Notes under the pieces: model-generated
The model's database searches: none
The model's input: only the letters and a program-made list of their open reading frames with translations
What the model was told of the DNA's origin: nothing
NCBI GenBank assembly: GCA_035048485.1
Contig: CM068582.1
Span: 38,661,096 to 38,725,095 of the forward strand
Reading direction: 5' to 3'
Origin: Pteria penguin
Taxonomy: Eukaryota; Mollusca; Bivalvia; Pterioida; Pteriidae
DNA: 64,000 bases
Position numbers and translations under genes: made by a program
Shown: positions 24,780-39,900 of the stretch, piece by piece
Layout of the letters: each line of letters begins with the position of its first letter
Numbering within the stretch: the stretch's first letter is position 1

Positions 24780-24912
24780 TCAACTCAGTTCTCTTCTATG
24801 TTTATGACAGAAACGATAACCAGGTTGAGAGGACAAACGGCACGGTGTGCCAGATCGAGTGACACCAAAACAACGATGGCTGATGTTGCTGGATTTGGAA
24901 GGGGTAGAACCT
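24780..24912 (-). CDS. bmb: bmb exon 11: C-terminal Cys/His motif and stop
   Basis: The acceptor TTTTCTACAG is at 24913-24914; the TGA stop is 24782-24780. It encodes C-x9-C ... C-x2-H (RCFGVTRSGTPC, FCHKH), a likely metal-binding motif. The run of T in the polypyrimidine tract is unusually long. Confidence 0.85.
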
Positions 24913-27900
24913 CTGTAGAAAAAAAAACCAATCATACAAAAGTTAGTTAATTTTTACAGAAAGTTTTTATAAATTAAAGCTTCATTTATCTGACTTCTTC
25001 AGATATCATCACAATGGAAAAATAAAATATAACATGTATATATGTTCTAATATTTATTATCTGCAATGAACAACTGTAAGGTCATGATATAATAGAAAGT
25101 TAAAATTGGATAATTTTTTAAAAACAGATTCAAATTTCCATAATTTTTCTAATATATATATTTCTATCAAGACTAAAAGCAAAATAACATGGCAGTAGAA
25201 CAATATTTAGAGTTGTCAGAAGACAGTGAAGCTGGCTAGAATGGAGTTACTTTTAAAATGTTGCATCTGTCATACAAGATTTTAAAATTTGACCAAAAAT
25301 ATAATTGAAAAGGGTCCTACATTCAGAGACACTAGACGCAGTATTCAATGACAATCAAATATTACAACAATAAAATGTAAGTAAATTGATCAATGCCACT
25401 AAATGAAGGGCACCAAATGTAAACGACTGTCAAACTGAATCTACATAATGAAACATATAAAACCCCTCTCTTTCACAGTTGAAAAGGATACAAAATTCAA
25501 GTTTATAACTAGAGTTGTCAGAAGACAACAGAACTTGCCAGTAGCAACCAAAAATTTAAATGGCAAAAGTTTTTTGTCTGTAGGTCAATTATCAAGGTCA
25601 TGGTCAAAATGCAAAAAATTTTGATACGTAATGAAAGGTCTTGTCATAAAGTATACACCCATGAAATATTCAGGCCCTATCTTTTACTGTTCATTAGTTA
25701 TGACAAAGGTTAAATTTTTTTAAAAGTAGGTCAAACTTCGAGGTCAAGGTCAAAAGGTAAAAAAATTTGGTACCCAATGAAAGGTCTTTTCACAGGGAAT
25801 ACACATATGAAATATTAAAACCTTGTCTCTAAAAGGTTTTAAAGTTATGATCCAGGTTTGAGTTTTTGTCTAAGGACAAGGACAACAAAAACTATGATGC
25901 CAAAGTCCAGGGTACCCAGTGAAAGGTCCTCTCAAAAGGATTACACAAATGTAGAAGATAAAGCTATATCTCTTAGTGTTCATATGATCAAGTTTTTGTC
26001 TAAGCAGATGCTAGGGGTAAAACAAATTGTCCTGGCAAGCAAAAATTGATCTTAACAAAACTAAATCACAATATAAGTGTGCTACATACAAACCCGAGTA
26101 CATTATAAATTTGTTAAAATCTCAGTGTTAAACATAGTGCATACTAGTATTAACTGAAATAAACGTGTACATGAAATATCTTCAGTTTACCTTGACATTG
26201 GTCTCATAAAAGCTGATGAGGTACCAGGTTGAGGGGTACTGTGTCTGGAACTTTGACCATCAAAATGATTCGATATATAACGTCGAACATGATCATAATC
26301 TTCTGGCTGGAAAATACAAAGGATTTCTGAAAATGTGCATTATATGATTTGCTATCACAAATAACCAATTTGGTATATTGAAAAACTGGATGAAGTCCAT
26401 GGTCTGTATCATTCATGTATCAAATACAGTAAAACACAAACATACTAATGAACACATTCACATGAAGGGGGAGTTTGCTACTATATCACCCTGATACAAG
26501 ATTTATCATCAAGATAGAAGCTCTCAAATTATCTTAGGAAGATATTACAATGGGTGTCTCTCAGATTATATACTAACAGATGTAAACATAGATCTATCTA
26601 CATATACATAAACAGCTGTTACATGATTCCTTTTTAGTCACACACAAAGCAGACCTGCCTACCTCACGTAATTACTCTCAACAGGGACATTTTATCACTA
26701 CATTTAATGATTCATGTAGTGGATTCTTATTCAGTGAAATATATAAAATACAAACATGCTGTACATGTATTACTTATACGAAATAGTAATTTCATCCATT
26801 GAACAATTTGGTAACAATCAATAACCTGTCTTCAATACTGAATATTATTCATGAACCTTTTAGTCTTGGCTCTCCAGAGAAAAACATTTGTTGATACAAT
26901 GTTATGTTGCTCAACTGACATATCTGAGGGAATGAACATATGAACACTTCAGTATTGTAAGAAATGTGGAATAATCTGAAGACAGTCATGTGTATTTTCA
27001 TATGAAAGAGGAGATTTTTATTTGTCTTTAAGTAATATCTAAGTCACATGATAATACATGACATATTGCTATAACTGTCTTATTATAGAAACACTAAATT
27101 ACATACAGTGGATGAATCAGGTCTTGGAGGAAAGACAGTATCTGTCTCTGACTCTGCTCTCTCTGTAGGCCTCCTTGCTGCTTGAAGGTTAGCAGTAACT
27201 GTAAGCAAAACAACAGTTAAAAAACACTTAAGATAACTTGTACAGAGATTCTTTATAACTTTTACTTTCTTAAACACATGCATTCTACTATCAATCTCAC
27301 TTTAAGGATGCCACTTGCTCATTATGTATACAGACACTTGGTGAAATTGTTTAAAAGGGACAGTTTGGAATCAAATAATTTTTACAGATGATGTAACTAG
27401 TTATATTGTGAGTAAGAGTGCCTAAGTTTTAATCTTTTATTTATTGGAATTAAGCCAATACTGCAATAAAGTAATGTATAGAACACTGTTGGATGTTGCA
27501 GTTGGCTTATCTCCCTTGCTAGATATTACCAATTATGCTGTAGGTTTGTGATGTATCTGCATTTTATTGAATTGAAATTAGTGTTGATACAGCCTATTCC
27601 AACTTTCACAAAATGTCCTATACATTCTGATCTCCACCAACATCTGATCTTATTACATATGTTCTTAAACTAGTGATTTTGAATTTAACTTGAAAATATA
27701 CAACCAAATAAGTGGATGTGCAAAGGAAGCAAAATGCAGTCCATCGGTCTTCGACATTAGAATGTATATGAGAGAACATGTAAGATATGAAACAAATTTT
27801 GAGCAAAGCATAAATTACTTTATCATGATCAATATGGAGATGACAGATTCATAATCTTTTACAGGTCGCAGGATAAAATACATATGTTATATATATAAAT

Positions 27901-30900
27901 TAACTAATTCTTATGATCCACTTGTAAAATTCACATATAAAATGCTAAACCAAATGATGAATATTCTGGACACTACAGTACTGAAGCAGTAAGGTTCACG
28001 GGGATAAGATACTTGATTTCAAAACCTTCATAAGACCTACTAACACATTCCAATCCCTAGACTGCATAAGCACTCATAATCCTGCAGTGTCTAAATCAAA
28101 ACTTACCATGGTTGCATTTAAATGAGACAAACTGTAATCACAGCAATGTATGTAGAATTAGTAAATAGACTTCTGATTGCAAATTGCATAACTATTAATT
28201 TACACTCATATCAGTGAACTTCATATTACACCTTTGAATCACTAAATATCAGTACTGTAGTGTCAAGTAATGGAGGTATGTGGCACTGATAGGAGCCACA
28301 TCTTCACACCCATAATGAATTAACTACAAGAGGAATCCTAGGTTAACAATCAGAAATAGTTGCAGCTACATCATCATCAGCCACCATGATAGCAATGTGC
28401 CTCATATGACATTATCAATTGGCGATATCTTAATTATTCTAGAGTTATCATATGAATGATGACTGGATTTTGTATTCTAAAATATGTATCCTAAATATAT
28501 GTAAAAAGAAATTTTCTCAAAACATGCCTTTAAAATACATTGATTAGTTTATTGTTTCAACTTTCAAAAAAAAAAAACAAATCCCAAACCAAGCTGTGTT
28601 TGTGAAAGGCTAATACCCCAGCAGCAACAAAGTCCACAAAGTTATTTTTAGTGTGAAGGTCATTGTCAAGGTCAAAAGGTCATCGACCTTGATGTCATTT
28701 GAAAGGGCTTCATAAGTTATAAGTTGAGTATGCATGTGAAATATGAAGTCTCTATCCCTCATGATTCAAAAGTTATGGCCAAGGTTAAAGTTGTCAGACA
28801 GACAGACAAACAAACAGACAAATAAACGGACAGACAGGACAAAAACAATATGCAAAAACAATATGCCCCCAATCTGTCAATCCGGGGGCATAAAAAATGT
28901 TGGAATAAATATAGAAATCTTACATATGTTTTGTGCTTTGTTGAGCAGTGCTTGCAGAGTTTGCAGCTCTGATGCAGTGAGTCCTTCAGACATATCTTCT
29001 TCAGTACTGGCTTCAGTGGCTGCTGATTCTACAGTTAGATAGTTTGGCTGTGCATTGGAAAGGCGATGTTTTGGTCTCCATATGTGATACATTACATTTG
29101 CTGTAAAATAATTCTAAATCTGTTTGTATAACACACAAAAATATCTCCTGCTTTACATAAAAAGGGTTAGTTAGGCCATGTAAAATTAATTCTATGTTTC
29201 TCAGATAATTGGGTCTCCAAAAAGTGGCAAGGTAGGTAGGGTATTTATTTTTTTGGCTGCTAGTTGCATTTGTATTGTTATTAGGGATACTTTCAGATAA
29301 GGTCATAAAGATGGTTTTTGGTAACAGCAGTGATCTGGAAGGTAAATTGGATCAATGGAACTATGCCCCCCCCCCCCCCCCCCCTCCTTTTGCTCAGACT
29401 TCAGTGAGCCATATTTTCAATTTCAATGGACCATTTATCTAATTAAATGCTTTTGTTATGAATTTCTGCAGTGATTAACAAAATTGTGGTTGAGAAGTCC
29501 TTAATTTGCCTTCAGTTCTGACTTTGAACAATTTCTCACTCTGTAACAAATCAAAAATGCGTATGCCTGTGTATGGCGACATTTTGGCACTCGCTGTCAT
29601 ACGTTGGCATTATGTCGGGAGAACGTTCTGGAACCTTTTAAGTTCGTCGTCAATGCACTCGTACATTGCAGCATAAAAATTCTCGATGTATGCCAACGAA
29701 CGGCCTGTACGCAGCGTATCATTGGCATTTCCACTGCGAACTCTCTCAGTAAGCTAAAGTTATGAGTAATGTACGCGTAGTGTATGCTTACAGCGCTGTC
29801 AACGCAGAGATTTTATACTAGCTGTGAGTCTTAAAGTTTATGCTTTGACCTTGTAGTTTGAAATATTGGTGATTATATAAAAGTTTTATGAATGGATGTG
29901 GAAATAGTCACGGAATATACAGAAAGATGACAAGAACAGTACTTCTTTGCAGTTCTGCAATAAGATTTTTTCATGAATGAAATTGCCTTGCATGTGTATA
30001 TACACATATGTGATCTGAAACTTTGACTGAAATTATGGAGAAGTAGAAACACAGTTATTGAGTAATCTATAAATAAGCCACGTATTTCAGTTTGTACAAC
30101 ATACGCAGAGCGTATGCATATCATACAAAGAACATACGCAAATGATGCACAGAGCGTACGCCAGCACCTATAAGCAGACTTACACGGAATGTTTGTCAAA
30201 TTTTTACAATTCGTTACGCCTAGGTTGCGTCAATTCGTTATGATGTGAAAGGGCGTTTACGTGAAGTAGGAGTACGTAGCTGATCTCGTAAATACCTGAT
30301 TTACAGTTACAACTAACATCTATGACTGTTAATAAATCAGGCTTCTGGTCTGGCTGTTTTTCAAGATCCCGTGGGGAGTACATGCAACTTCACTAAAAAG
30401 ACCACTAGCGCTAGTGCCAGATAAAGAGGCTATAAATGACTGGAAGCTGAGTTTTTTAAAGCGCATTGGATAGGCTTTGGGAAGCATCAGTAAGATTGTA
30501 TCGCTGTTAATCATGGGTCTTTTTCAAACCAGATATTACAAAGACACTTGTCAAAAACCAAAAACGTGCATTTCGGAACCGATGTTCACTGCTTCAAAAT
30601 TTGAATGCGCAAAAGGGCACACCGAGTAAATGGTTTAATGCGCCATTTTCGATCTGAATAAGACTATGTCGCACTGCGTGTGACCTTCCGGATTCTGAAC
30701 AGCATTACATTAAACGTTTTATTAACACTGACAAAGTACTGTCTCTTTCTCCTAGGGGAAAAAAAGTGTTCTATAAAAGATATTTTAGATTTAACAATGG
30801 ATCAAAACGGAGGCACAGCGGCTATTTTTTTCCGAGGTTGTAATAAATACGACTTGTCGGCGACAAATTTGAGCGCACAGCGGTGTCTGAGAAACAGAAT

Positions 30901-33900
30901 TAATTTTACATGGCCTTATCAACATAATTATTTCACTTTTCAGACTGTTCGAATATGTGAACATACAATGGTTTTACAAATAGGTATACAAATAAAAGAA
31001 ATACCAGTAATAAGTACCTATAATCAATATAGCAATAGCACATGTGACTTCTTGAAAGGTGAATCCATTCTGATACTTCACGACTAAAGTCCCATTGACG
31101 ATACTAGCTACTAAAACAAGGAGTCGTGAGAGGCGAGGAAGTTTGATGTACGCTACTAACATCATCAAGAGAAAGTAATAACCAGCATGTTGGCCTATCA
31201 GCAGGATCAGGTTCAGTTTGTCCTCTACAATAATAATGTTCAAGTCATCATTACAATGCTTCTTAAACCTGTACAAAATAGTACAAAAGTGTTAAAAGAG
31301 GATTGAAATTTGAGAGTTTAAGTAATTAACAATCCTTAATAATCGTGATATCACTTCTTCAAAGTACATGACATAATCCTACATTGCACATGAAATCAGG
31401 CATGCACATTTTGTACATGTACTCCCTTTTTACATTTGATTTGGAACTTGTACAGAAAATATAATCTTTCTAATTTAGGGATAAATTTACAAACTACACC
31501 AGACACTGTCATTTTACACAAAAGTGTAAACCAGTGCTCCTAAATTTACATTTAAATTCTCATAGTGCATTTTTTTTTTCAAAAAATATATGGATGGTAA
31601 AGTCTATATTGAACACCAAAATATCTACAGGTGAAAATGTCACCGATCTTTTAAAACTTGTTTATTTACTTTTGAGGGTGCAAAATACAGGAGACCAAAA
31701 AAGAATTCTTTGGGTCAATGTGTAACTGTAACTGCTCAACTCTACTTGTGAATTTCACTTTACTCTTACTCACTTGCTAATTCTAGTAATTATGATAAAT
31801 GATACACATAAAATGCTATAATATAAGTAGCATTTCCAACTAAGTCCAAAATTTATGGCACTTATTAAAGATTGTTATTTATGATTCTTTATTATAAAGG
31901 TGTGTAATTTCAGTTGCTTTGATATGTATGAACATATATAGGGTATGTGGGAAGATTGATGAAAACATAGACATGATAGGAATTTTACCTGAGCTGCCCA
32001 AGACTTGTGTGAACCAACTAATTTTCTTCTCCAGCTGTACCTGCATGTTGTTCACTGCTGTCATCAACTCAGACACAGAGGAGTTTATTTTTACTACGTT
32101 ACCATACATCTGCTGGTAAAATCTGGTCATCTCACGGTGATTCTCCAGTAATCGTGTTGCACTCTCATCTGTGAAGTAAATAAATGTTGTTATGTTCTGA
32201 TGTGGATTTTATCAATATAGAATGCAAAAACTTATACAGCATTGTTCAAGATAAGGATGTATGTCCATTCATAAAGTACTTGGAATCAGAACTTTACAAA
32301 TGAGTGAGAATTCACTTGAAATTCGAGTTATCAATTTTCAAATAAACAAGAGTCAACTTTATTTACAAATGCCAAAAGGGTCTTCTTGATAGACAAGTAT
32401 CAAACTAACTACAGTCAATAACCACCATAATGTTTGAGCCTTAAATACCACCTTGTCTGATCCTTTTACTACTGACATGTGTGAGCCTTTTCACCTCTAT
32501 TGTTTGAGCTTTCAGTTATGTATGTCTAATTTGGGCCTTTTATCACGGTCATATGTGAGCTGTTTATCACTGTCATATGTGAGCATTTCACCACTGTTGT
32601 GTCCGAGTCTTTTGCAAATGTAAAATGTGAGCAAAAACACTTTAACATGAGATCCTTTTACCACTGTCACATGTGAGCCTTTATCAAGGTCGTGTGTGAG
32701 CCTTGAACAACTGTCGGGGACGAGCAATTAACCATCATGTGTGAGCATTTTACCATTGTCATGTGTGAACCTTTTACCACTACACGTGAACATTTTACCA
32801 CTGTTTTGTTTTAGCCTGGTACCACTGTCACTAGTGAGCCTTTAACTACTGTCATGTGTGAGCTTTTTAGATCAAATTGGTTGATTGATTTTTGTTTAAT
32901 GTCACACCACGAATATTTCAGGTATATGGTGATGGCATCTGCCCGATGAAGGGCATACAAATTTTTAACTTTGCAACGGACCCACCCAAAGCAGTGAGGG
33001 ATTTTTAACGTGCCAAGCATACCATGACACGGGGCCTTGGTTTTTACTGTCTCATCTGAAAGACAAGACACCGGCATGACCACAGTGAGACTCGAACCCC
33101 AGCCTCCCGATCAGCAGACGAGCGTGATACCACTAGGCTACGCAGACTTTTTAGAGCAAATTGGATCAGGGCAAATACATGTAAGATAAAGAGAGTAAAA
33201 CTATGTTGCCATTTTGTGAATACGTACCTAATTTATGAAGAGCATCTTGTGCCTTTTGATGGATTTTGTTCAAATCTTTTGAAATTTTCTCATGATTTTT
33301 TTCCTGCTTGTCTGTTTGATCTGTCAATCTCTGAGCTGTGTGATCTAAGAAAATATATACAACTAGAGCATGCTTGTAAAACATATGTCCCTTCCTGTGG
33401 GCTTAATTCATAGCAGCAAGAAACTTTCCTACATTATAAGTTTCTTGGGCCATAACTCCTATAAATATTACCAGTAGTGTAGTATTGCCTTTTGCCATAC
33501 TGACCCTCAAATCTAAACTTGAATAGTAAAATATGATCAAATTCTAATGAGCATTTAATAATATATGAGAATCACCTAAGAAACCAGTTATTTCAGGCTT
33601 TTTTATCAGCTGTGACCTTACCTTTGATCTTATGACCCAAAAATCAATAGGGTTCTTCCTCTTTTGATACATGTAAGTAGGCATATATCCAAATTTGGTT
33701 TGAATATGATGAAAGATATTTGGGTAATCATCCAAAACCAATAATAACAGACTATTTTCATCAGCTGTGACCTCTGACCTTTTGACCCCAAAATAATAGG
33801 GTTCTTCCTCTCTTCATAAATAAGCATATATCCAAATTTGGTATGAATATGATGAACGGTACTTGAGTTATCATTAGTAAACAAATACAGTCAAACCTCG

Positions 33901-36900
33901 TTATCTCGAAGTCGGAGGGACCGTGGAAAATACTTCAAGATATCCGTAGTTCGAGATATCCAAATTTCCAGTTTAGGATCACAAATCTTGCATTTGTTAA
34001 TGTACACTGATTCATTTGACATTTGTGATTATTATAGTAGATGTATGAGATATACATGTATTTATCAATAAATACGCATGAAGATGTACATGTTGTATTG
34101 TTCCTAAATAATTAACCTAAATCTCATCATACCTTTTATATTCTATGAATATATAGAGAATATACTCCAAAACTGAAAACGTCATGTTTCCTTTTCAGTA
34201 ACATCATAATTTAAATCCAATACTGGATATAACTGTCTTATACTATACCTGAAACCGAGGATGGGCTTATACGTAAAACAAGATAAAGACACACGTCATA
34301 ATTTGATTTAATTATTATTACTTTGCATAAAAATACATAGACATACACACAGATGGGAAAAAGTGATAATTAATGAACAGTGTAAAGAAATTTCTTTAAA
34401 CGCAGGTATGAAAAAGCACTAATTACAGTTAATGTTAATTATCTTATATTATTATAATTAATTTGTGTCAAGTTTAATAAGCTATCATCATTTATTAATA
34501 TTTGGTATAAATAACAGGGTACGCAATTGATTATGTAATTACTGCGGCTTTGCACACCGACACGGCCAATTGATCACACCACGCGAGCGACCTGTCATTT
34601 AGGGTAAACGCCGGGGAATATTGTCAATAAGAAGCCAACTTCGAGATAAACCGGGTAAATAAGAACTTCCGGACTTAAAAATGTATTCGAGATAAGCATG
34701 GTATTCGACATATCAGTGTTTGACACATCCGGGGTGAATTTAATCATAATATGAAGGATTTTTTTTGGGACCGACGTTCGACTTCGAGATATGCCAGGTA
34801 TTCGAGATATCAGTGTTCGAGATATCAAAGTTTGACTGTAATTACAATCTGTTTTCATCAAGGTCAATAGGGTTCTTCCTTTCTTGATAAGTAAGTATAT
34901 ATCCAAATTTGGTTTGAATATATTGAAAGGTACTTGAGTTATCATCCAAAAGCAATACTTACAGTCTATTTTCATCAGCTGTGACCTTGACCTTTGACCT
35001 TTTGATACCAAAATCAATAGGGTTTTTCTTCTCGTGATAAGTAAGCATATATTGTAATTTGGTCTGAATATGTTGAAAGGTACTTGAGTTTTCATCCAGA
35101 AACCAATGTGTGATGGATGGACAGAAGGACGGAAGCAAAAACTTAATGCCCTATGCCATACCTGGCAGGGGAATAAAAATTCCACTAAAAGTCAGCAATA
35201 AGAAAACAATATCTCATTTTATAAAGAATAAATTGGTCTGAAAAATACCCTTAAAATTATATATTTGAGACCAATATGATATTTTGTGGTGAGTCTTACC
35301 CAATTTTACTTTAATGTTCTCAATCATTTCTGCCAACTGCTTATTTCCAGCAGAGATCAAAGATTTCTCCTTTACTAAAGCATCAACATTATCAGTGACA
35401 TGGTTCATGACATCTTTGTGTGCTATTCTGAGTTGTTGATGAGTTCCAAGGAGTTCCTGTTGACTTTCGAACAACTTTCGTACTGTTTCTGTGGTTAATC
35501 CATGCAACATCTCTTGGCCATGCTGCGTAACAAGATTAAATATATACTGTAGTGTCAATGATGATCAATTTCTGTATTTCAATTGTTGTCTTATACATAA
35601 TCTTCAAAAAGTCACTGTAAAATGTACTGTTTGTTTACAGTTTTAAGTCATGCTAAGATTTCTATTTCTTTTGTGTGAATTAAATTTTATGTGTTTACAA
35701 GTTATCTCCAATGTTAAAATCTATGTTATGTTGAAGTTTTTTGTCCACAGACAGTATGTGTACTCACAATTTTTACTTTTATTATCAAAAGCAACAGTAT
35801 AAACATATATGACTCACTTACATGTGGTCTACAGACTATGGAGTATTCCATGGCCAATGACTGTACTTACCTTAAGTTGCTCCAAAGACTGAATCTGATT
35901 AAGAGCTGCTGTAGCCAGATCATTGACAGCCATTTCCGTCATCTTACGAAATTGATGTTGCTGAGAAGCATAACACATTGCCCTAGCTCTATTGCCAACA
36001 ATTTGGTAGGCATTCCATGTAGGACCATCCATGTGTTCGGTACACTGGGCTATTGTCTACAATCAATAAAGATTTCTATACATTAAGATTGTTTTCTATT
36101 ATTAGATTAATCAGTGCTATCCTAGCACAGTCAACTATTAATGCAAACTGTTGAAAGTAGAGTTGTGTGGAATATCTGCGAAGTCATGACTATTCTGTAT
36201 CACATCTTTGGAAACATCTAAAGTCATAAATTCACAAAGGATAAATTTACATGTGTCTCTACTAAAATAAGCTACACATACTGTATATCTGCCATATTTG
36301 TACAATGTAGAAGTGAATCAACCTAATCTACGTAAGACTAGTATGAACTACCTATGTAGATAATCATAACAGTAGACAGCCCAAGGCTGTGTTTGCTGAT
36401 TTGCATTAGGTTTTAAAGTACAGGAATATTTCATCTCTGTAAATAGTAAACAAAGACTTTGCGGTACTGACATCAAATACTGAACCACTGTTCAGTAACC
36501 TTAGATTGAAATTTGAACCAACATGTATAAATAAGGAACTTGTAGGACCACACATGCCACTCAATGTTTGTCTTGGGCATATATACATTTATATATCTGA
36601 TAGATGACAGATACTGAGATAGGGTATATGAAATTTCATGTAATAGTACTTTAAGTAAAATGATGAAAATACTAAAATACTTATACATTTGTAGGAAGTT
36701 ACACTTGTTGATCAAACTGTGATCAATAAAATAAAACTTTTACCTTTGTAGTGATGTAAAAATTTAACTTTTGGATAATTTAAAGTACATGTACTTAAAA
36801 TGTGAATTTTGTTATGGTAAAGATATAGTATAAGAAACAATAAAGTCAGGTCATGCTGCCACTAAATCAAGGGTGATCCATTTTGTGAAAAAGGGTGTCA

Positions 36901-39900
36901 CTTGATTTACCATTTCTTGAGTACATTTGAATGTTGGTCGATTTTCTGCCTCTGACTGACAGTTCAGCAGCTGCACTGCAAGTTTTCCTAAGTCTTCTTC
37001 TGATAATTCTCCACATTTCTTCTTTAGACTAAACACAACCTTCAAATTTACAAATTAATTGTTACATCGGTATAAACTGATACCTGTACACATGTATACA
37101 TCATTAAATTAAAATAATGCAAAGTTTTACATTGAAAAATTTGAATGGTCCATGTGATATTATACAGACCTGATCAACATCAATCAACCATTATGATCAC
37201 CACTCACCTGTGTGAAAAGTAAAACACTGTCATATAACAAAAACCACACATGTGTATATTCTTAGAGAAACTGCTGAAGATGGTATGGAAAGACTGAAAG
37301 GCTAGTTTTGAAATTGACCACTGACCACTGTAAGGTACCTCACATGCAAAGCACATTGTATCACATTTGTGGACTTCTAAAATTTTGAATTACATGTACC
37401 TGTATACAAAAACATCAATCAAATACGAAATATTGGTCATATTGACCTAGTCAAATCTGAAATGAAAAAACACTTACATACATGATACATGCACATTCTA
37501 ACAAAGTATCTAGTCTAGTCTTCTTTATTTTGAAAATTTTGGGAAAAAAAACTGAATGATGAAATCTCAATCATACATATACTGACCTAGTTTAATTAAT
37601 TTCCGATTTGACTGAAAAAAAGCAATTTTCATACAATGCAATCTGCATGCTATCCAATCTGAACATTCATCCTGACATTACTTTAACCAATATGTGATCT
37701 CCTTACAATGACAAGTACATTGTAATAATTTATATCCATCAATTTGATTTTTTGTGATTGATTTTACAGAACATTTAAAGTTGCAGCTAGGAAATATACA
37801 TGTTCATGAGCAATGTTCTGTTGGTATTAGGATTTTTGCTGCATTGATGCTATGTTGATCAGTCAAGCGTTAAATCAGGAGAATACTCACAAAATGTGTT
37901 CAGTACAAAATGTAATTCATGAAAGTTTTGACAGTAAGTGTCTCGTGGTAACTTGAGAATTAATGTGAATTACTCCATTCTCACTTCCTTCAGAACATGG
38001 TCATTTGATCACCTTAATTTGCTTGAGTAAACTTCCAAGTGAGAAGGGGCAGGCTTGGTGTAGTGGTTAAGTGCTTGGCTTGCGGCGCCGACGATCCGGG
38101 TTCGATTCCCGGGTTGCGCCACTATATTTAAGAGGTTGGTAACCTCCTGCTTCCATGTCACGATATAACTGAAATATTGTTGAAAGCGACGTAAAACACC
38201 AATCAACCAACCAACCATCCAAGTGAGAATTACTTCTGTCCGAATTATTCAGTCTATGGGAGAAAATGTGCCTTTTGTGTGTATTCTCCTTATATGGAGC
38301 AGTATCGATCAGAGTCTGTGGTACATGACATATCAGTAATCATGAGCAAAAGGACTTTGTTGATTGACTGAATATTGTTTTACATCACTCCACGATTATT
38401 TCACACATATGCTGCTTTTATGCAATATGGTGACAGCATCTGCCTGATGTATTGCATATAAATTTAGTCTTTTGCAACGGACCTACCCGAAGCAGTGAAG
38501 GATCTTTTACGTGCCATGCCTACCGTAACAAAGGACCTAGGTTTTAACTGTCTCACCCGAAAGACAGAACGCCAGTGCTCCCAGGGCAGGAGTTGACCCT
38601 GGGACCTCTCGGTCACGAGCCGAGCACCTTATCCTCTTGGCCACACTGGCTTTGAGCAAAGGGAACATTCAGAGGATTGATTGATTGATTGATTATTGTT
38701 TTACGTCACTCCACGATTATTTCACGTATATGGTGAAGGCATCTGCCTGATGCATTGCATACAAATTTAGACCTTTGCAACGGACCCACCCGAAGCAGTG
38801 AAGGATCTTTTACGTGCCACGCCCACCGTGACACGGGACCTCGGTTTTTACTGTCTCATCCGAAAGACAGAACACCGGTGTGCCCCGGGCGGGAGTCGAA
38901 CCCACGACCTCTCGATCACGAGCCGAGCACCTTATCCACTAGGCCACACCGGCTTATTCATTCAGAGGAAGTATCATCCAGTGTATGTTATCTTAGGACA
39001 TAACCTACATACCAGTGCTCATAAATACCAAACACTACCAAACTTTTATGTTTTTTATACTTTTAAATGCAATTTCTAGGTGTTTCAAACATGTTTCATT
39101 GTCCATATGGTCACTATCCATAGAATTTAATTGAAAATAATGTAGTTTGAAGTTCCATTCATGAATAAATATGAATAAAGCAGTCTACGTGAAAGTTTAA
39201 ATTTTTTACAGGACCACAGGTCTGGTGAAAGTAGAAATTTTACCAGACCTGAAGCCATTTTACCAGACCGTCAAATTTTGTATGATCTTGATGTCATTTA
39301 TGATATACATGTATCCACTTCATTTTAATAATAAAACAGAACTTTATAGATTTAAAATTGAATTTATTCATTTACTCATTTTGTGAAAACATGTTTAACA
39401 TATTTCATAGCCTTTTCCCGGCGAGACACTTCACTTATAGTGGCATTAGCCTTCCTCTTCTCCCTGGCACCGCCCCCTCGACATAATTTAGTTTGAAATA
39501 CATTAAAACCTTCTTGTGGTGACCTTCAATTCACAATTGCGCTAGCTATCACTAACTACTTCAATCACAAGATACAATTCGGACCGGCATCGGCTTTTAC
39601 ACTTCCAGACATAACAACGGAGAAAACACATTTCAAAAAAGACTAGGATGTAGTTTTAATCAAAACTGTAATAGAAAACCTCTTGTAGGTATTCGTTTAT
39701 AAAGAAAATTGAATAAAGCTATTTTGATTAAGATTTAAGGACAAACATTTTGATTTTTCGTACTGGACCGCCAGTCCCGTTTCGGGAAAAAAAATACCAA
39801 CCCGACTCAAAATTTATCGGCGAAAACCGACGGTCCGGTGACTTTCGCGTAGACTGATAAAGGAATTACATGCCACCGTAATGAATCGGAAACGATATTG

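Noticed and set aside
30680..31087. 135-codon plus-strand frame with several cysteines
   Set aside because: It overlaps bmb exon 7 antisense and shows no recognisable motif or splice context.
31018..31267. Earlier acceptor at about 31267 for bmb exon 7
   Set aside because: It would enter in the wrong phase (needs 2, previous exon gives 1); the acceptor before 31224 keeps phase and family alignment.
38046..38120. Possible functional tRNA gene
   Set aside because: The head has A- and B-box-like parts but lies at the 5' end of a SINE with a tail, and no clean cloverleaf with a paired acceptor stem was found.
39380..39490. Coding-looking minus-strand stretch (REKRKANAT...REKAMKYV) ending in a stop
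   Set aside because: Short, within repeat-like sequence of a bmb intron, no clear acceptor and no family recognised; perhaps a retropseudogene end.
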